A stretch of 64,000 bases of DNA from Brienomyrus brachyistius. Its lineage: Eukaryota; Chordata; Actinopteri; Osteoglossiformes; Mormyridae. A program made the position numbers and the translations under genes. The stretch spans positions 23,935,019-23,999,018 of the forward strand of contig NC_064539.1 in the NCBI RefSeq assembly GCF_023856365.1, given 5' to 3'. The notes below the pieces were generated by a model. It had not been told where the DNA came from, did no database searches, and was given only the letters and a program-made list of their open reading frames with translations. Shown here piece by piece: positions 58,366 to 64,000 of this stretch. Position 1 is the stretch's first letter. The number at the start of each line of letters is the position of its first letter.

Positions 58366-60207
58366 GCTGGGCTGATGTAAGCACAGAGCGATAAACACAC
58401 AGGCAAACACGCGTGAAGTTGCACACACACATAATCACACCTAAACACAAACACACCGGCTGTCCTGAATCTGACAGCAGCCCTCTTTATTCAGCACGCT
58501 TACTCTCTCCCTCCCAAATCCCATCAAGCACCAAAAACCAGTAAAAACTTTTAATTAAATGTGGCTAGACAGGGTCACTCTGTCAAAGCGTTCAACCTGA
58601 TGACAGAGACGCCAAGGTCAAGGTCCACTTCTGACCATCCACCAGAAGGCAGTTCCATCAACCCGCAAAAGGAGCTTATAAGCAGCCTGTTTTCAGGATT
58701 ACGGCTAAAAATGGTTAGCATGACAGCAGCTGGTAAACCTGTCCCAGCAAGGAGATCGCCAATCAGAAGTGTTCCCACTTGGGTCGGGTTTAGACTTCCA
58801 GACCCACGTTGATGCAGTGGTCTGTGTGCCCCGTTAGATGGTTGTGGGAACTTAATGGCCTGTCTGTCCCGGACACTGTGCCTGCTGGGTACTTTACTGT
58901 GACACTCTGAGATGGCGTACCGAGCTGGACACAAGCAGGGCCTGGAACACTGCCAGGTTTGCCTGTTCAGTTATGGGCAGTCACCACGGTAGGTTATAAA
59001 AGCAAGCGTCCCATTTCAAAAGGGAGAAGGTATCATGCCAAGTTACTGTCCCAGGAGTCACAGCAGGAAGGCCCCAGTCCATTTGCATGGGCCAGGGTCC
59101 AGATGCCAGTTGTCTTATGTGGGTGTCTGTCAGTGTCCTCTGTACGCAGCTGTTCCAGCGACATCCACGTCTCGCCCATGTTGACGCAGCGGCAGCTTAC
59201 CAGGCAGACGCAGAGCATTCACACTGGGCCCCGAAGTTCCTCACAGCCGCAAGAGCGGAGCACGAACCTGGCTGAGCAGGCAGGACCCCTGCATCTCGTG
59301 GGAGTGAGGCCGAGGTCTGCTCGTGTCAGCACACCTCCCCTCAGGCCCAAGGACACGCGATTCCAGAAGCAGTTTCCAGCTGCTGGGTGACCCCAGCCGC
59401 TGCCGTAGCCTGTCAGTCACACCTCGCAGGGGACGCAGAACAGGGCAGAGGGCTCACGCAGCAGAATGTACCACGTCTATCTCCAGACTCATGGCTCAGC
59501 CCTCTGACCTTCGCGTGTCATTAGCGACCATTACCTAAGAGCTCCGGTGGATGTTAGGGAATCAGGGATGGGCGACACCCACGTAGAAGCTGAAAATCCA
59601 TCCCCGTCACCTGGGGATTCACAGAAGACGAGACAATCCATCTACCGACTGAAGGGTCCACAAGGGACAAAACGCCGTAACATTATCAGATCAGGACTGA
59701 GACGAAGGACACCCAGTGAGGGAAGCGACTCCGTGTCCCCTGTGACATTTCGTACCCTCCCTCCATCATTCTGTCTGTTACCTGGCAGCGCCATAGATGC
59801 CCAGCGTCTTGAAAACAGCACGGTCACCTGACCTGAGTCAGCCTGCTGGCTTTTCTCACCTCCGCATTCCTACACTTTATTCATCTGCTTCTGACTTGGC
59901 TCCCCAGTGCTGAAATAGCCCACATTGCGGCCTCCTCTACCCTCTCAGAGGATTTTCTGAGTAATCCGTTTTCACCAGGGACCAGCGTTTTGGAAAAAAA
60001 AAAAAAAAAAAACTCCTACATGCTTTCGTTCATTAAAGGGCACCGGTGTTAATTACATAACTGTGCTCATTCATAAGGTTGTTTTGACAAAACTTCACAA
60101 TCAGGCTGGATTTCCTCAATTCATTTTATTATTAAAAATCCAACAACACAACTACTAAAAATAACCAGCGACAGAGGAAAAGTATTTAGAGACCTGTTTC
60201 GAAAGCA
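58366..60207. other. Unannotated stretch
   Basis: Frames of 80-140 codons at 58561-59831 overlap on both strands without a recognised domain. An 18-A run lies at about 59994-60011. Confidence 0.4.
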
Positions 60208-60300
60208 ACATGTCAGGATTGGTCCCTGCCTTGCCCCATTCTGGCTGTTGCTTCCCTGTTTGGCCAGCAGGTGTCACAGGCCATCCCATTCTTTCCTCTG
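60208..60300 (+). repeat. Second copy of the 15835-type interspersed repeat (part)
   Basis: TGTCAGGATTGGTCCCTGCC, GCCAGCAGGTGTCACAGGCC and ATCCCATTC share order and spacing with 15835-15900. Confidence 0.45.
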
Positions 60301-61332
60301 TGTTCTTTAGGTTTCGCATCTTTCACAGTCTCTAGTGCTTTCTCCAGCTTTCTGGGCTGCCACATGGCTGAATGGCATGAGCTTGCAACTAAGAACTGTG
60401 CTTCCCTGCGATCGTGGTTTCAGGCTGACTAGAGGTTAGTTCTACCTATCCAGTTTTATAGCTTTATCCTGTTTCAACTGTATTCCTAGTTCCTCATAGT
60501 ACTTGAGTCCTTAGTGCCTTATGACACTCACTTATTTTACGTAGCTCTAAATCCCCAGTGTTTAAGTGTTGATTCTTGGTGTAGGTATGTGCCTGCCTTT
60601 GCCGTGTTGCTCTGTCAGTTATTACACGACTTGCAGTTGTTGCCTGAGTGTGAACATGCCTCTTGCTTATGTTACTTGTATGTGTTCCCTCTGCGTCGTA
60701 TGTGTTTAATTCTAGGGACTTATTACCTCAAGGGACTCTGGGGTATCCCTTACAACACCGTGATTAAAGTCATTAATCAGTTCTCTTTGAATGGAATTCC
60801 GGGTGCATCCTGATTGCTAATCGACTGCAGCTATTATTAAAAAGAAACATGTCTAAGACTGAATGGTGAGGCAGCTCCCTTGGGTTTAAGGTAAGATCCA
60901 TACTACAATAACTTGAAAATGACGTCTTTCTGACTTTTGATTTCTCAGTTAGGCGCGCTCAGTTGCAGCCACACAGGCTTCAGTCATTCACAGGATGGTT
61001 TAAATCTGCTAATCTGGTGAATTTTCAGCTGTTCATATTTGAAACATGGATTCTCCTCATTGAAAACTGTGTTTATCTGCGTGCTGAATATACTTACAGA
61101 ATTATGTAAGAGGGATGTTCTGGCCAGGCTCAGATTCTGAAATAATATTCCTTTTATATGCACGAATGATGTTATATAAAAAAATGAGCAGAACGCTTAA
61201 ATAACACTTCCTGTATGACTGCATTCTTATGGCTTCATAATCTGCGTTGCTGGGGCAGTTGTCCTCCAGAGACCACTGCAACCGAGACGAAGGTTCTTTC
61301 GCAGCATACTGGTGGCGTTGCTAATGTAAACA
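60301..61332. other. Unannotated stretch
   Basis: T-rich text to 60820 may be the remainder of the repeat. A 99-codon plus frame at 60514-60813 has no domain. Confidence 0.35.
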
Positions 61333-61346
61333 CTGCCCTCTGGTGG
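61333..61346 (-). promoter_or_regulatory. CTCF-like motif
   Basis: The reverse complement reads CCACCAGAGGGCAG, an excellent fit to the CTCF core. Orientation minus. Confidence 0.5.
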
Positions 61347-61796
61347 CAAAACGCCGAAATGCCAATATAGTGTCCTGCTCCGTCAGATTGATTTACAACC
61401 CTTTCACCCGGGAATCGACGAGTTGTTCTGTGCCTAGAAAATAAAGTCACTAAGGAGTTTTTGAATATTCAATCTGCTCAGCGTGTTCCACAACTGTGTA
61501 AGACAGGTTTAAATGTTAACCACTAATACGTTTCGCAACCAACAATGTACACTTATAATTCTGCAAATGTCTATTCAAAGGGTACCAATACGGCGGTGTT
61601 CATCCAGCAAGTAATTTATCAAGGTCACAGTGGCCAGGATACTGGAGCTTATTCCAAGGAGCATAGGGCACAGGGGTGTGGTTCACACTAAACGGCCGCA
61701 AGGCACAAACACATACCCAAGATTTACCTTCACCTCAACTCTCCCAAGGTTGCTTTCAAGTTACGGTCTATGTCCCTCAGAAAAAAGGGGGTCTGC

Positions 61797-61811
61797 CACA
61801 AGAGGGCGATG
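61797..61811 (+). promoter_or_regulatory. CTCF-like motif
   Basis: CCACAAGAGGGCGAT, plus orientation, so it is divergent from the one at 61333. Confidence 0.45.
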
Positions 61812-62179
61812 TTTTGCCGTAAGAGGGTTACCTGTCCGTCGTAGCATTGCTGATGCATTGCATAACAAATCGTCTTTCGGCAGCCATATATCTCTCCGAT
61901 TTAAAGTGTGTAGTTGCGCTGGAACTAAAATAAAAGCACAGAAACGATATATATCGTTTAAAATATAAAGTGGTGCTAAAATACTACTTTGTTGCTAGAA
62001 TAACATAAAATAATAGTTGCATGAAACTAACTAGCCCATCTGATGTTACCCTACTTCAGTAATTTCCCCACTGCCTCGAATTCAGGTCATATCTCGCCTC
62101 GCAGAAAACAGAGAAACTGCAGGCGGGGATTAATTGGCCAAATCCATCGTCTGAGGTTTATACATGAACGTTTTCTATA
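61812..62179. other. Unannotated stretch
   Basis: No gene recognised, moderately CpG-retaining. Confidence 0.35.
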
Positions 62180-62435
62180 GAGAACCTGCACCAATAACCG
62201 GGTGACGCTCCGTCTTGGCTCGCAGAAACGCGCACATGCGCACTGTGACCCCCTCCGCAGTACAGTTTTGCGGGGCTCTTACATAACAGTAAAAAGACTG
62301 CGGCGTTACGAAAGGAGCCGCCCACCCCCTCCCCGAGCTCCCCCCTTGAAGCATCTCCTAAAATAACTCCACGAATCGAGCTCCCGTCCGCTTTTCTCAC
62401 GGGGGTGGGGGGGGGGGGGGTCGCGACAATGCATG
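62180..62435. promoter_or_regulatory. CpG island, candidate promoter
   Basis: Dense CpG from ATAACCGGGTGACGCTCCGT through GCGGCGTTACGAAAGGAGCC to GGTCGCGACAATGC. ACGCGCACATGCGCACTG is a strong NRF1-like palindrome, typical of CpG-island promoters of housekeeping genes. No TATA box, start codon with recognisable protein, or splice donor could be assigned to either strand, so any gene would lie outside or use an untranslated first exon. A 14-G run ends the island (62407-62420). Confidence 0.42.
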
Positions 62436-62713
62436 CCCAGCCTCGTTTAGCTGATATTTCATACGACTAAAGTTAATACACCCTTCTTCGTCGTTTGCAC
62501 GCTTGCTAAAAAAATGTTAAAATTAATTCACATTTAAATTAACAGTGGCGGTTCTGGCCTGTACGGCGTCGAGGGCAAACCCCGATGTTAGCGCCCCCTC
62601 CCCACCAACAAACATTGTGCGTTTATCTACCCCCCCTTGCGCTGATATAGATTCGATATATAGATTCGTAAATATCAAAAAGAAATAACAAAGACAAACA
62701 GAAACAGATGGCA
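62436..62713. other. Unannotated stretch
   Basis: CAGTGGCGGTTCTGGCCTGT near 62544 resembles the terminus of a common fish DNA element, followed by GTTAGCGCCCCCTCC. The other end was not found. Confidence 0.3.
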
Positions 62714-62740
62714 GTATATTTATATATATATATATATATT
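62714..62740. repeat. (TA)n microsatellite
   Basis: About 26 bp of TA. Confidence 0.93.
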
Positions 62741-62830
62741 TAAAAATGAGACTTGAGTTATTACACTATTACCCTATTGGCTAATAAAAATGCTAGTGTT
62801 AACTAGCATATTTCATTAGATTTTTAGTTT

Positions 62831-63052
62831 TCATTGTTGACACACCACAGCACACAACGATGAAATGTGTCCTCTGCATTTAACTCATATGTGACATCAT
62901 GACATAGCAGGGGGCAGCTAATTCAGCACCTGGGGAGCAGTGCTTGGGGGCGGTACCTTGCTCAGGGTACCTCAGCGGTGCCTTGCTGGTCAGGGATTCA
63001 AACCAGTAATTTTTCAATTACAAGTGCGCTTCCATAACCATTAAGACACCTC
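62831..63052 (-). mobile_element. tRNA-derived SINE, family 2, with tRNA-like head
   Basis: Read from 63052 on the minus strand: GAGGTGTCTTAATGGTTATG (A-box region), ACTGGTTTGAATCCCTGACC (B box), then AGCAAGGCACCGCTGAGGTA, CTGAGCAAGGTACCGCCCCC, GAATTAGCTGCCCCCTGCTA and AAATGCAGAGGACACATTTC to TTGTCAACAATGA. It is the fuller copy of the family seen at 5877-6055. Confidence 0.85.
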
Positions 63053-64000
63053 TTCCCAATGTTATCATCGTCACGTTTCTGCTCTTTTTCCTTCCTCTTT
63101 TTTCTAAACTGGCTATCTGATGGCTTAGACCATTTGTGCTAATTTGGCACTTGAGCATCAGTACGTCACCCCTCCCCCGACAGAGTCAAAACTAAATTCA
63201 CCTGGTGGTGTGCAGACTGACTGTCATTTTCGATTTCACACAAATCAGGAAAAATGCAATGTCTGTGAATCTATATATTCACAGGTTTATGAAGGAATTC
63301 TGCATTATTTGGTAGCATTTGGTACTGTGACTGATTTTACTAATTGCCTTTGTACAGTACTAAGTTGTATGTGCACCATTTGATAGATCAGCCTGCTCCC
63401 CCCCATGTAATTGTACCTTTTAAGGACTCTGAGGAACATCCCAAGGGTACAAACAACATTAATGTACCATCAATGGTACAGAAATGTTCCAGAGTTTATT
63501 TGCGCACCTCCTTAAAAAATACGATGACCTACAGCAAAGGGTAGATCTTCTACCAGAATCAGGCTCTGACAAGGGCAATTGCCCCACATGTTGACATATC
63601 ACTGATGTGATGTGCAAATGAGCGATAGTTAACCCACCACGCAAATGTCACGATTTTCTTATGCAGGCCCCCCTGCTGCCCCCGCCCTGTAAACCGGCCA
63701 ATGTCACTCATACCTAGATCCACCAATCATTTAAAAGGAAAAGCCATATATGCACACAGGAAGGTTTAATCATCTAATCACTGGAACGATTGCAATGACG
63801 TGACCTTGGGCCGGCCTGCTGAAATGAAATAACGCTTCACAATTAGGACTTACCGCAATGCCCGTTTAACACTGACCTAACCTGCGGCAGGCAGCTTAAC
63901 ATAACGGGCCCTTTGAAAACCTGGGCGCTGCTGTTCCCACTCAAGTATTTGGTCTGATTAAAACGGCAATGGTTACGTTTCCCCCTTACTTGTGATTCCG
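63053..64000. other. Unannotated stretch
   Basis: No gene or repeat recognised. Short frames at 63144-63544 have no domain. Confidence 0.4.

Noticed and set aside
58561..59831. Cluster of frames up to 143 codons on both strands
   Set aside because: Frames overlap on opposite strands, have no recognised domain, and lack clear exon boundaries.
1..64000. CRISPR arrays, rRNA genes, operons or integrated viruses
   Set aside because: No direct-repeat/spacer array, no rRNA-like segment, no gag-pol-type frames or paired LTRs were seen. tRNA-like sequences belong to SINEs.

Overview
This window reads as nuclear DNA of a ray-finned (teleost) fish. The evidence is the repeat content: several copies of a tRNA-derived SINE ending in (ATGG)n, two other tRNA-derived SINE families, an L2/CR1-type LINE with the long 3' untranslated tail typical of teleosts, hAT-, Harbinger- and mariner-like DNA elements, (CA)n/(TA)n microsatellites and many long poly-G/poly-C runs. 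I cannot name the species. I found no complete protein-coding gene. Apart from transposon remnants, the open frames I checked are short, have stops in the other frames and lie in repeats or low-complexity DNA. The window is best read as intergenic or long-intron DNA.

Layout. 0-9 kb: two SINEs, a 129-bp higher-order minisatellite (3.2-3.5 kb), a SINE pair at 5.7-6.05 kb, a hairpin MITE (6.13 kb) and a BED zinc-finger remnant of a hAT transposase (9.0 kb). 12-17 kb: a third SINE family (12.4 kb), a CpG-rich segment (14.1-14.7 kb), a young SINE placed directly beside an older one at the same target (15.3-15.8 kb), and a Harbinger-like element with a broken Myb/SANT-like gene inside another repeat (15.97-16.68 kb). 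20-27 kb: a 59-bp minisatellite with alternating unit types, an old SINE, a TIR element (24 kb) and a second hairpin MITE (26.4 kb). 32.4-33.4 kb: a DNA element whose right end has become a 55-bp tandem array. 34-39 kb: a CpG-retaining segment with a possible minus-strand first exon and two CTCF-like motifs. 39-54 kb: truncated SINEs with target duplications, a minus-strand LINE with a SINE inserted in it (45.1-47.0 kb), two hAT MITEs, a 15-bp minisatellite and microsatellites. 54-64 kb: SINE remnants, the longest poly-G tract (57.86 kb), a CpG island with an NRF1-like motif (62.2 kb) and a second-family SINE (62.8 kb).

How it works together. No operon or pathway is visible. The SINEs depend on LINE machinery for movement: 5'-truncated copies with target duplications at 39.6 and 46.1 kb are what target-primed insertion leaves. 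The MITEs depend on absent transposases. The parts most likely to matter to the host are the CpG-retaining segments and the CTCF-like motifs. The AT-rich blocks with homeodomain-type sites are also candidates. All of these need comparative alignment, which I could not run.
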